Shown: piece after piece, positions 1 through 10,874 of the stretch | Position numbering within the stretch: position 1 is the first letter of the stretch | Layout: every line of letters begins with the position of its first letter | Source: Daphnia carinata | Lineage: Eukaryota > Arthropoda > Branchiopoda > Diplostraca > Daphniidae | Assembly: GCF_022539665.2 (NCBI RefSeq) | Contig: NC_081340.1 | Coordinates: 2,294,001-2,358,000, forward strand | Direction of reading: 5' to 3' | DNA length: 64,000 nucleotides | Made by a program: the position numbers and the translations under genes | Notes under the pieces: generated by a model | Told to the model about the DNA's origin: nothing | Databases searched by the model: none | The model's input: only the letters and a program-made list of their open reading frames with translations

Positions 1-2560
1 CTTCCACCACGTGAGAAACGCTGACAGCTTTCTGTTGCGTTACGGTGACGGTAGGTTTTCCAGTTTCTATCGTCCTGGCCGTCTGCGGTGAGGCCGAGTC
101 CATGACGAGGTTCTCGCTGACCACAACCGTCTGCGCTTCGGGCAATCGAGATTTGGCCGTTTCCCTTTTGGGTTTCTCGAGTTCCAGGACTTCCTCTCTG
201 ATTGACGATTGCGCTTGACTTATTTCGAGCGTTTCGCTCTCGGCCATCACTGGAACGGCAGTCTGACTTTGTCCGGCAGTGAAATCTTCCATGGGAACCT
301 CTTTGAAGGCCACCTGGACATCACTGACATTCATTTCTACTTTTTCCGGGAGAATTCGAGTGGCTTTTTTCGTCTTTTTCTTGATTTCTGGAACGAGTTC
401 CGTTCCAGTCGATCCTTCGACCACTTGGCCGACCGTGACGGCCTTGTGCTCGACGACACTCACGTTAGGTACTTCTTCAACGACGGTAGCGGTAGCTTTT
501 GGAACAGTGAAATCCATAGCGATCGTTTCTTGCTGGACAGCTGCTTGATTTTCAGGTAGTTTAGCTCTAACAGTTTCAGCTGATGGCTTCCTAGTAACAG
601 CAAGAGGTGCAACACTCACCGACGTTTGTATCTCGGCCACTTGGATGGTACGTTTCTCTTCCGGCGCTGATACGGTGGCCGATTGAACTGGCGCTGGAAC
701 ACGTTCGTCCAAAGGAGCCTCTTTGAAAGACACCTGGACATCCTGGACAGACGTGACGTTCTTCTCCGGCAACACTCTCGTGGCCTTTTTGGTCTTCTTC
801 TTCACTTCTGGAACGAGTTCCATTTCGTTCGAACTTTCCACAACTTGGCCCACACTAACGGCCAATTGTTCCGTCACTTTAACGACGGGCTTCTCCAGTT
901 CCGTTTTGGCTTCACTCTGAGCTTCGATCGTGTCCATCAAGAGGTTTTCACTACTGAAGATCGCTTCCGATTGCGACACGCTGGCCTTGGCCGTCTTCCT
1001 TTCCGGCTCAACCGAAGGCCTCATTTCAAATTCCGTTGATGATTCCACGACCGTGCTAACAGACAGCGCTTTGTTTTTCGGATGGACAACAAAGGCCGTC
1101 TCGGTCTCTGTTGGTTTCGATTTTTGATGGACAGTGACGTCGAAGGGAAGTTGTTCTTGCGTGGTACACGCAATCGCTTCTTGCACGTCCATCTTGGCTC
1201 GCCTGGCCAATGGCATTTGATGTTGTAAAGGCACCTCCTTTATTTCAGATACGACTTGAGTCACGTGGACCGTTCTCTGTTCGTCAGTGGACACGTTGGC
1301 CAGTTGGCTGGGTACAGGAACGAACGCTTCTATTGGCGCTTCCACGTCGACGGTATCTACCTGGAACACACTCGTCTCCGTCTTTTCGGGTAAGTGACGG
1401 ACAGCTTTCTTGCTCTTCGGTTTGAATTCGGGGACTAATTGGGACTCGCTGGACGCCTCGATTACCTGCGCCACGCTGACGGCCCTGTGTTCTGCGATGT
1501 TGACGATAGGTGTCACGCTATCGACGGCCTTGGCCGTCTGCGGAACGGTAAAGTCCATCAAAACATCTTGACTGACGACGACCGTCTGCTTTTCTGGAAC
1601 ACTGGCCATGGCTGTTTTGCTAGTAGGTTTCAAAATGTCCAGCGGCTCTTCTTTCATCTCGGTTTGAACTTGACTTATCTGCACTGTGCGATGTTCTTCC
1701 TTCACCGAACGGGCCGACTGCGGTTGTCCAGCGCTGAACTCTTCCAGCGGCGCTTCTTTAAACGCGAGTTGGACGTCTCCTACGCTGATTTCAGTCCGTT
1801 CCATTTGAGCTCTCGTCGCCTTTTTGCTCTTCTTCTTGACGTCTGGAACGAGATCGGTAGCCGTCGATCCTTCAACGACTTGCTGGACGGAAACGGCCCG
1901 TTGTTCCGTGACGTTGACAGTGGGACGCTCCTCAACGACACTGTCCATCGATTGATGAGTCGTAAAGTCCATGACGGTTATTTCTTGAGTGACCGGCGCT
2001 TCCTGGATCACTTGGCTCGACTGGGCAAATTTGGCCGTCATCGTTGGCCTTTCTAATGGAACTTCGCTGACTTGCGGCTGGACTTCCGAGACGACGACCG
2101 TTCGCTGTTCGTCCGTCATCGATCTGGCCTGTTGACTTTGAGCCGTAACGAACTCGTCCAGCAATCCTTCTTTGTAGGCCACCTGGACGCTGGCCACGCC
2201 CATCTGAACATGTTCCGGAATCAACCGGACGGCCGTTTTTTCTTCGGGTCTCTCATTCGCTGACAGATTCGATTGAATTCCCGACTCGATGACGTGACCG
2301 ACGGACACGGCCCGTTGTTCCGTGAAACTCACGTTGGGCGTGGCTCTCTCCACGGCCGGCTGCGTTTGCGGAAGGCAATAATCCATGACCACGTCTTCCG
2401 TTTTGACAGCCACTTCCGATTGGGGCATGCTGCTGCTCTTGGCCGTTTGTTGGACCGGTCGCACGATGTCCAGCGGACTTTCCTGAATGGTCGTTTGGAC
2501 TTCTGATATTTGAACGGTCCGCCGTTCGCTTGGGGCTACGGGACGGGCAGATTGACTTTG
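1..2560 (-). repeat. ~140-residue protein repeat, about 5 diverged copies, array leaves the window
   Basis: The translation repeats an ordered set of motifs: VTEQRAVSVGQVVE, then LVPEVKKKTKKATRVLPEK, then SVxDVQVAFKEAPLEEF, then EQRTVQxSEVQT, then VVMDFTVPQTxxAVE. The basic KKKTKKA element is clearest near bases 365, 785, 1395 and 1815, with a degenerate copy near 2240. Spacing is about 420 nt, except one gap of about 610 nt. Alternating Val/Thr/Ser positions suggest beta-type or extended structure. I know no named domain with this pattern. Confidence 0.75.
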
Positions 2561-5500
2561 CCCGCTCACGAATTCTTCGAGAGGTTGTTCTTTCTGGAAT
2601 ATCTGAGCAGAGTAAAGAGACGACATTTCCAGTAAAGGAGTGATGGACGATGTTGAATCCGCCATTAAAGCCTTGGTCACGTTCAGCTGGCCGCCCGCTT
2701 CGACGGTTTGAGTTTGTTCGACTTGAACGGAACGTAGTTCGGAGGACGCGACAGCTTGGGCCGTCTTTCTGGCCGGTTGGATGCTAGGGGGTACCCAATC
2801 GGCTTCTTTCCTATAGTCCCACACGTGACTGACGGTGGCCGTTTCCATAGAACACAGCGAAAGCTGGGCCGTCTCTTTGATTTGATCGGCCGTCTGGAAC
2901 TGTCCGGCAAACGATCCCGTTTGAGTTTCCGTCACTTGGGCTGCTTTACCTCGATGACTGGGCACAATCTTCGCTTCCAGCGAGACGGTCGTTGGCTTCA
3001 CGACTTGATAATCAGCGCCGTGCTGGACTTGTTCCTGGTGGTCCGTCACGATGGCTTCTCTAGTCGTCAGTTTAACATTGACTTGCTGCTTTTGTGGAAC
3101 AGTTTGATCACCGTGAATCGTTTCTTGCTCGATCAGCTGATGCTGTGAAACTAACAACGACTGTTGCTGGGCCAATTCGAGGGCCGCTTTGGATTCGACG
3201 GGCCGTTGAGTCTGCATAGGGACCAGGCTTTCGCTCGTGGCCGTCTCTGTAAGAGTAAGAGGGTGGATTGTAGGACGGGCAAGAACGCAGCAGGCTCGTG
3301 ACGCCTGCGGTATAACATCACTGATCGCTTGCTGGAACGTGTTTGGCATCTGTTCCGGTCTAACTTCGCTGGTCACAACGCTGCCGCTGGTGACCAAATG
3401 GGCCGTCTGTGTGCTCGTCTGTTGTTGTGGCATCGTGTCACTTACAAATTCGGCCTCTCTCTCCACCGGCTCGTTGGCCGTCACCCGGATCGATTGCTGG
3501 ACATCCTGGATCAGTCGAGACTCGACGGACGCTGCCGCTGGAACGGCTACGTAACTAGCTAAACACTCGTCGCTACCTACCTCGGCCGTCACGGGCAACA
3601 GGGAACGATTGTCACCCGAGACGGACAAGCTGGCCGTGTCCAGTTCGGGCCGGTTGAATTGCGGAAGGACCTGCTCCTTGAAAGCGGGATGGATCTCTTG
3701 GGTTACGGAACTCTCCATCGGGTTCTGGACGGACATTGAGGCCGTCAGGGATGGGATCGTAGGTGGACTAAGAATGGGACCTTCACGCTCATGCGATGGG
3801 ATTTGCTGGGCGGACGCGATACCCTGTAGAGGTATCATATCCGCCCTGGCTGACTGGACTAAAGGTGTTTCTTCTTTCTTGAAAATATCGCCAGCAGACG
3901 ATGGGATGACGGATAGCTGGACAACGGCCAAATGTGGTTGAAGGGATACGTGGGCTTGATCGGTGGTTACACATTCCGGTAGGGTATCCATGGCGCTTTC
4001 TTGAGTCCAAGTTACGCCCGTCTGCGCTGAAGTTTGGGCATGTTCATCGTCCAGTACTGGAACAGCCTGTTTTTCTTCTGGGTTCACTTGAGGACTAAAT
4101 TTAGCAGCTGCTTCTTCGACATAGACTTGCTGGACGGATGGTACAGACTGCCCGCTGCTTCCAACGATTTTAGGCTTTTCTGGAACGACCACCTCCTGAT
4201 CGAAAGGTTCGGCTGCTTGTAGAGTGTTGACTGTAGCTGTTCCAGCTGTCGCTAAGAAAGATTCGAGTTTGGAACTGGCTTGATTCGAACCAGGCAACAT
4301 CGGCAGTTCCAGCAACGACTCTTTGTCGACAATCATCATCGAGCCCGTCTGTGCGACAGTGAACGTTTCCATGGTCAATTTCGGCGCTGGAAGTGATGGT
4401 AGATGTGCTGTTTGCGTCCAGCTTCCTTCCGATTCGTACGTGATTTTCTGCGTCGTTGCCGCTGATTCCAGTGCGACGCATCCGGCCGTTGCAGCCTGGC
4501 CAGCAGGTGTCTTCGTCTGCTCGACATCACCCGTTGTTTCATCAATGACCACTTGGTGTGCAGTAATCGTTTCGTTGACGTCCTGCACTGTCTTCGCTGT
4601 TTTCGAAGCCGGAAGAGCGGACGTCAATTCTTGCAAGTCTCCCGATTGGAACGGCTGTTGAGTGTGGACGGACAAGCTTCTAGATGTGACCATAACAGGT
4701 TCAGCACGTTCCGTCGCATTTGTTGGGAGTTTAATGATTCCACTGATTTCTCGTTCAGTTGTTTGTGGTTCATCGCGAACCAGCGATTCGTGAGGGATGA
4801 CGGACATTTTGCCCTTCTGTTTGATAGACTGCGGCTGTTGAATCAAATCATCGGCACTCAGTTGGGTCTCTTGTTTATTGACAATGGCCACGAGCGAGCT
4901 AACAGGTTCCATGGCTGCGGTAGCTGATTCCTGTGGCCAGTCGAATTGCAGATCGCTTTCCGATTCGTGAAGACGGGCCTGAGCGATGGAGGCGGATTCC
5001 CGTAGTGACATGGCAACGTTGGCTTTTTGGGTCGGAGGTAGGCGATCAGCTGTGTAAGAACCTTCCGTTTCGGGCGCTCGGGTTTCTGTTGTGATCAAAG
5101 CGCTTTCGGTCGTCAGTCTCGGCCGAGCTTTTTCCGTCGCCACAAACAGGGCCGGCACGTACTTTTCCGGTTTGTTGAACGGCTGAACTTCGCCCACTTC
5201 CAAGGGGAAAGATGACATCATTTCGATGGACGCTGATACCGACTCGGCTTTTTTGGGCTCTATGGCCTCCTGGGATGGGATAACCTGGACGTCTTGGCAT
5301 TGCAGACCTTCTTGAATGTCGAGTTTAGGTTTGGCCGAAGCCGTAAAAGGTGATTTGCCGGCCGGAAAGTCATCGCTGGAATCGAAAGTCACTGCTTGAT
5401 GAACGAAAGTAGCTTTCTGTGTTTCGGGCAATCGAAGTACGGCGTATTCTGCAGTTAGAGTTGGACGGTCATCCACCATAACCTGTTCCGAACATGGATT

Positions 5501-8500
5501 AGCTACCTCAGCTGGAACGAGTGGGGCAACTGGTGTGGCTTCGCGATGCTCTCGTGATACTTTCTTCGATTTTCTCTTGACTGACGTCTCTTTGGTTTTC
5601 TTAATAACCGTCGAATCTTCCGTCTGGGACGTTTCAGTTTCTGATATTTTAGAGCTTAAGGAAATGTTGAATGTTTCAATTTCCGTTGGTTGGACGATCT
5701 TTTCAGACTTGGCGCGAATGACGAACTCTTGGGTAACTGTTTCTTGAGGAGCGTCTACAAAGACTTTTTCGGTTGAAAATGTCGGGTGTTCCAGCGTAAC
5801 CGTCGATGAAACGTCTCGCTTTGTGGACTTGCTCTCGATCGACGTTTCATGAACGATGGGTTGTACGAATTTCTGGCTTTCAGGAACTGGCGTTTCCGTT
5901 GATTTTGGTTCTTGTGGTCGCTGCAATTGGATTCTAGTTGTTTCTGTTTGTTTAATAGGTTCGTCTGGTTGTTTCACTAATTCACAAAGCTCCACTGGTA
6001 ACTCTACTGTTTCTTTCTGAGGAGATGATTGTTCGACGGTTTTCACGATACGTTTCTTCGTTTTGACTGCAATTGGCACGTCTTGAATGACTTCTGTTTC
6101 AGCTACAGTCTTGAAAATTTCCCCTGGCTCTTCCGGCTGTTCCAGTGTCGCTACGGAAGGCGTTTGAGATTCCTCCTCATCAATATTTAGGCTGGACCGA
6201 GTAATTGAAGTTAAGTCCTTGTCTGAAACTTTTCTGGTCTTTTTAATCTTCATTTTTGTTTGCACAACAACGTCCTGATTTTCTTTAACATCTTTCGGTT
6301 CAATCTTGACTTCAGTCACTTGCAAAGGCTGTTTGGGTTGTTCAGGTAATAGTGCAGTGTACACTTCCAATTGTTTATCCTCTTCTTTTGGTTGCAATAA
6401 AATAGAACTCACTGTTTGGCTTTCAGTTGCAGGGATCGTTTCAGTTTGGATTGCTCTTTTCAAAGATTTTGTTTCTATTGAAATACCTTTGGACTCTACC
6501 ACAATTGGCTGAACTGTTTCTTGAATTGAAACTTTCTTGATTATTGTTTTCTGGCTTTTGGGTTTTGATAAAGTGTCCAATGTAGCTCCAGATTGGTGAA
6601 TCTTTTCTTCCTGGGTAACCGTACTTGTGAATTTCGCTACCTGTTGCACAGGGGATTCAGTCTCCTGTTGAATATGGGAAGGTTTCACCAACTCCACTTG
6701 CAGTTCCGTTTCTTTAGGAGATATAACTGGCCTTTCCTGGACAATTGTGATCTCTTTCTTTTTGACATCCGTCTTAGGGCTTATGTCTTGCATCACAGAC
6801 ACTTGCTGCATTTCTGTCTTAGAAATAGGTTCAGGTTGAATGTCCGAAGGAAAAGTCAGTTCAGATTTCAGTTCCAATGGCTCAGTGGTTTCAATCTGTC
6901 CTATGGTGACAGATTCCGGTGTTAAAGAGACATCCATCTTTTTAGTTTTGGGTTTTTTCTTTAACACACTGTCCTTGGTAGTTTCCTGAACCACCTGTAT
7001 GGATTCTGTTTTTAACGTTGCAAGTTCTTCCGGCTGCGAAGGCAACGTCAATTCAGATTTAAACTCCAATGTCTCAACTGTTTTTGGCTTCTGGACAACA
7101 TCAGTTTCAGGTTTCAAACTGACTTCAGTTTTTGATGTCGGTGTTTTTTCTGCAATAACGATTTCTGAAGTTGCTACTTCTGATTCTTGGGGTTCGGTGT
7201 GCGTCGCCATCGTCAATTCCGTTTTCAATTTCAACGGTTCGATTGTATCCGGCGTCTCGGCGGTGATGGATTCGGGAGCTAAAGACATTTTGGTTTTTAG
7301 AGTTTTCGGTTTTTTCTTCTTTTCGACTGGCTTCGTAACGTCTTCAACCACCTGAACAGAGTCGGTTGTCGATATCACTTCTTCCGGCTGGGAAGGTAAT
7401 GCTATTTCGGATTTCAATTCCAATGGCTGGGCGATTTCAGGTGTTTCCATAGTGGCAGACTCGGAAGCTAAGCCAATCTCAGTTTTCTTGGTTTTAGGTT
7501 TCTTCTTAATTTGGATCTCTGCAACCTTGCTAACATCTTTCACCTCCTCGTGTTGGCGTTCTTGTTCTTGGATATCTGATGGCAGCACGAATTCTGTTTT
7601 AAATTCCGACAGTTCAGTTGTGTCAGGCTGTACAGCGGTGACAGATGTCAAACTAATTTCTGCCTTCTTGGTTCTCAGTTTCTTTGTGGCAACATCTTTC
7701 ACCTCCTCGTGTTGGCGTTCTTGTTCTTGGATTACTGATGGCAGCTCCAATTCTGATTTCTCAGTTGTGTCAGGCTGTACAGCTTCAGATGTCAAACTGA
7801 TTTCTGTTTTCTTAGTTTTCGGTTTCTTCTTTATTTCTAGCTCTTTGATATTAATGGTACTTTGCACGGCCGGCATTGGTTCTATCTTCAAAGCAAAAGG
7901 TTCTTGTTGCGTAACAGTTCCTTGTACGGCTAATTCAGGCTTGGGTACAAAAGATTCAACAGTTTGAGACTGCACAACGACAACATTTTCAGATGTCAAA
8001 TTCATTTTTGTTTCAGAAATTTTAGGTTTAATCTCTTCTGAAACTTTGACGATTTTAGGTTGGACATCGGACGTTAGTTGGACAGGCACTGGTGGTTTCT
8101 TCAAGATGCTTTCGACGTGGTATTCCTGCTGGAAAGGCGATGTTTCAGGCTGTTCTGGAACCGATTCCTTGCCGGATGACTTGATCACGACGCGTTTCTT
8201 TTTCAATTCGATAGCTGCATCGACTTTTCTCAATTCCAACTGTTCTTCAGGTAGCTCTTCCCTTAAAGGCGATTTTTGCTTGACTCCAGGCATTTCCCGC
8301 CGGTCCGGATGTTCATCTTTCTTTTCTTCGACGACGATTTTCTTGACTGGTTTTAGTGTGACCTTTTCCACTTCGAATGTAGCCAATTCTCGTTTAGGAA
8401 AAGATTTTGTCTTCTTCAAAGGCTTGGAAGCTTCGGGTGTCATTTCCAGTTCTGTTTTTCTAACAGGTTCTAAACAAAGCGAATCCTTGCTTTTCAATGG

Positions 8501-10749
8501 TCCCTCCTCTGCAGTGGGATAATGTTTTACTTCGGAAACAGATGGTGATGTCTCAATATTCACTTTAGTCACCGACATGGGCTCAACAGTCATTCGAACG
8601 ATTTCTGTTGGTGAGACTTCCAAACTTCCATCACGTTTAATCGATTGAATCACCATTGGTAGTTGGTCCTTTGGCTTTGCATCTGGTCGACTTGAAGGAC
8701 GGACTTCAACATCTACGGATTTCTTCACTTTCTTCATTTTCAATTCAATGGTTTCGCTTGATTTCTGCGTCGGGACAGTTCCATCTTCTGGTAAGAGCTG
8801 GGCTTGGGACACAAGATCTTTTGGAATTTGGGAAATCGAAGGGGAAGTAGGAAAAGGTTCTGGGGTCAGGGTAGTTTCGGCGAATCTCAGAGTCTTCTTC
8901 TTCTTCTTGACAATGTTCTTCTCAGGAAGGTTGTCCGCGTTGTGTTCCAAAGTGGCAATAGCGCTCGGTTCTACATTAGGGATGTCTACTTCAGGCACTG
9001 ATTTTTCTACATTTTCAGGTACAAAAGGTTCAACGACAGGAATTTCTACACAGTCTTTTGCCAAAGCCTCGACTTCCATCTCGACTGTGTCTTCCGTCGG
9101 CGGAATCCAACTGTCTCCTTCATACTGACGCGAGACTGACGTTTCTGCTTTGGGCATGATTGTGATCATGTTGTTTTCGTGTGGATGTGTGAGTGGGGTG
9201 GCAGTTGTTTTTACAAGACCCTCATCACTACCGATTAACTCGACTGACTCCTCCGTAATAGGATTGTCTACGGATCCTAACTGTTCAAAAGGCAAAAGAT
9301 CTTTTTCCTCAAAAACAATTGGCTGCAGAACTGTCATCGCTGATGACAGGGCCGGCTCCTGTAACGAGACGGAACCGCTTTCCTTTTTGGAACCTGGTTC
9401 TTCATGAACAGCTTGACTTTTCCTAGCTGGAATATGTTTAAATTTACGTCTCCAAGGAACATCTGAAATGCTTACAGTGCTAGGTACATTAATGATATTA
9501 TTACCTTCATCTGCAAGCTTGATTTCTTGGTCTACGCAGGTAACGGTAGAACTAAAAGCTTCCGAAGGTACGGATGTTGTGTTCGATAGAATCTCACTTC
9601 TCCCTCCATCAACATTAGTCGTTGCTGGAGAATGTTTCCCTTGTAAGTCTATCCCTGTCTGAAACTGCTGATCTTGCAGATGTTTTTCTAATAACGTGCT
9701 GAATGACGATTCATTTTCTTCCGAAGAGCTTGCTAGAGGGAAATACATTTCCTGCGTATCCTTCGACTCTGAGCTTTTCAAAGCGGCGGTTGAGACAAGT
9801 GTCTTCTCTATTTTGATTGTTTTCTTCTGGGATTTCTTACGATCTCCTATGTCCACTAAAGACACATCAGAATCAGCAGGTGACTGTTTCTGTTCGGGCT
9901 TCGCTTCAGCTGATATAACGGATTCTACATTCGAAGTGGGAACGTCTAATTCTACTGGAACTTCAGCCCTGATTATTTCTTTAGACTGTGGAATTTCGCC
10001 ATCATCTGCTTTAAAAGGGATTTCGATATTTTCGTTAAATACAAAATTATTTTCGGATGATAAATCATCGTGTGAACTTTGCAAAACATCAATACCTTTA
10101 ATTCTATCGTCCGCTAGTTTTTCAGTAAATTCTTGACGACAACCCACCTGATCTGGTTGAAACGTCAGAGTTATCGTTTCGTTTACGACCGGAGACGTGG
10201 AAACGGGTTCGTCACGTGTTTGCGTTGGTACAGGTTTCGTTGCTGTAAAAGTTGCATCAACTACTACATCGGTTTTATCCGATTCCTGAGCTATCGGCAT
10301 TTCTTTTTCCGTCCTACTCACGTTGGGATGCAATTTTATCTCAAACTCAGCGTGGATTTCGGGTAAAACTTCGGGGTTCACGGGCACAGTTTGAAACTCG
10401 ATGTCTTCTACTGGTAAAACCTTTTCGATTTGTTTTTGATCTTCCTTATTCGCGCCTGGAACTGTAAATTGAAGAGACGTCTCTATTTCTTTCAAATCGG
10501 GAATTACCTCTTCAGCTGAATAGCGCGTCTTCGGTGTCGCGATCGACGGTTTGAAGCAGAAACTAGCGGCAGCTTCCTCATCACTACCGCCTTCAGTTTC
10601 GATATCTTTTCCGAACCAATGCGCACTCTTTCCTATCGAGACGTAAATTTCAGGTTCCTCTATTTTTTCCTCCAATTGTACAGGAGCAATCCATTCATTT
10701 TCATCTTGATTTGGGTGTAATGGTGTGGGTATCAATAATTTTTCCAGCT
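1..10749 (-). CDS. sls: sls giant spring exon, 3' part in window (runs off left edge)
   Basis: The minus strand is open without a stop for more than 3,580 codons and continues beyond base 1. The acceptor is CTTCAG before AGCTGG, which joins phase 1 to the preceding exon. The sequence is low in Gly, Cys and aromatic residues and rich in Glu, Lys, Val, Ser, Thr, Pro and Gln, as expected for an elastic, mostly unfolded spring. From the N-terminal side it holds: a non-repetitive acidic part with an SDVPWRRK motif near 9450; a block homologous to 15.2-15.6 kb of the previous exon; five or six ~60-residue repeats (6840-7760); a KKxxKVxKxx-rich PEVK-like stretch; a Gln/Val/Thr-rich stretch (about 2.6-5 kb); and ~140-residue repeats (1-2560). 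The family assigns such sequence to the I-band. No Ig or FnIII fold is visible here. Confidence 0.85.
6840..7760 (-). repeat. ~56-64-residue spring repeat, second block
   Basis: Six diverged copies carry the order ETTEPLELKSELTLPSQ, a hydrophilic spacer, KKKPKTKK, then ISLAPESV. The SELTLP-like anchor recurs near 6850, 7040, 7207, 7400, 7572 and 7740. The same repeat forms another block at about 13.1-14.6 kb in the preceding exon. Crayfish I-connectin is remembered to have ~68-residue repeats of this general character; I could not check the identity. Confidence 0.75.
7532..7756 (-). repeat. Recent 159-nt in-frame tandem duplication
   Basis: The 42 bases beginning at 7532 recur exactly beginning at 7691, followed by two mismatches and further near-identity. 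The 159-nt offset is 53 codons, so the reading frame is kept. Neighbouring repeat units match only at protein level, so this is the youngest duplication in the block. Confidence 0.8.
8300..8760 (-). repeat. Duplicated spring block, left copy (partner near 15.17-15.64 kb)
   Basis: The encoded order KMKKVKKS, a spacer, MTVEPMS, TPEASKPLKKTKSFPKRE, then FEVEKVTLKPVKK matches the block about 6.8 kb upstream (KMKKKKS, MTIEPTW, TPETSKSLKKAKSLPKRE, FQVEKVTLKPVRR). The order is the same and nearly all motif residues are conserved. This points to an ancient intragenic duplication rather than chance low-complexity similarity. Confidence 0.7.
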
Positions 10750-10874
10750 CTGAAGGCTTTTCGTGGCCTTCTTTTCACCTGTGGTCCATGTTGTTTTCGA
10801 TACGAAAATATCTTCGTCAATCGGAACCTCTGCAGTTCCTTCGATAACGACTTCTTGTTCGTATTCTTTTTCAC
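10750..10874 (-). other. Inferred 125-nt intron made of former coding sequence (or an assembly frameshift)
   Basis: The open frame upstream ends in a stop at 10732, while a different frame is open from about 10,745 to base 1. A GT (ACAG/GTGAAAAAG) to AG (CCTTCAG/AGCTGG) intron restores the frame exactly. Its interior still reads as protein (EDIFVSKTTWTTGEK) and copies the flanking exon sequence EDAFVSITTWRTGE at a 96-nt offset. It may therefore be an intronised or retained segment. Alternatively, a single missing A in the AAAA run near 10,760 would give a continuous exon. Confidence 0.5.

Noticed and set aside
209-10366. Many long plus-strand open frames antisense to the giant exon (for example 1439-2056, 7452-7967, 8046-8522)
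   Set aside because: They are in codon register with, or shifted against, the minus-strand spring. They mirror its low use of codons that read as stops on the other strand. They have no domains and no splice context.
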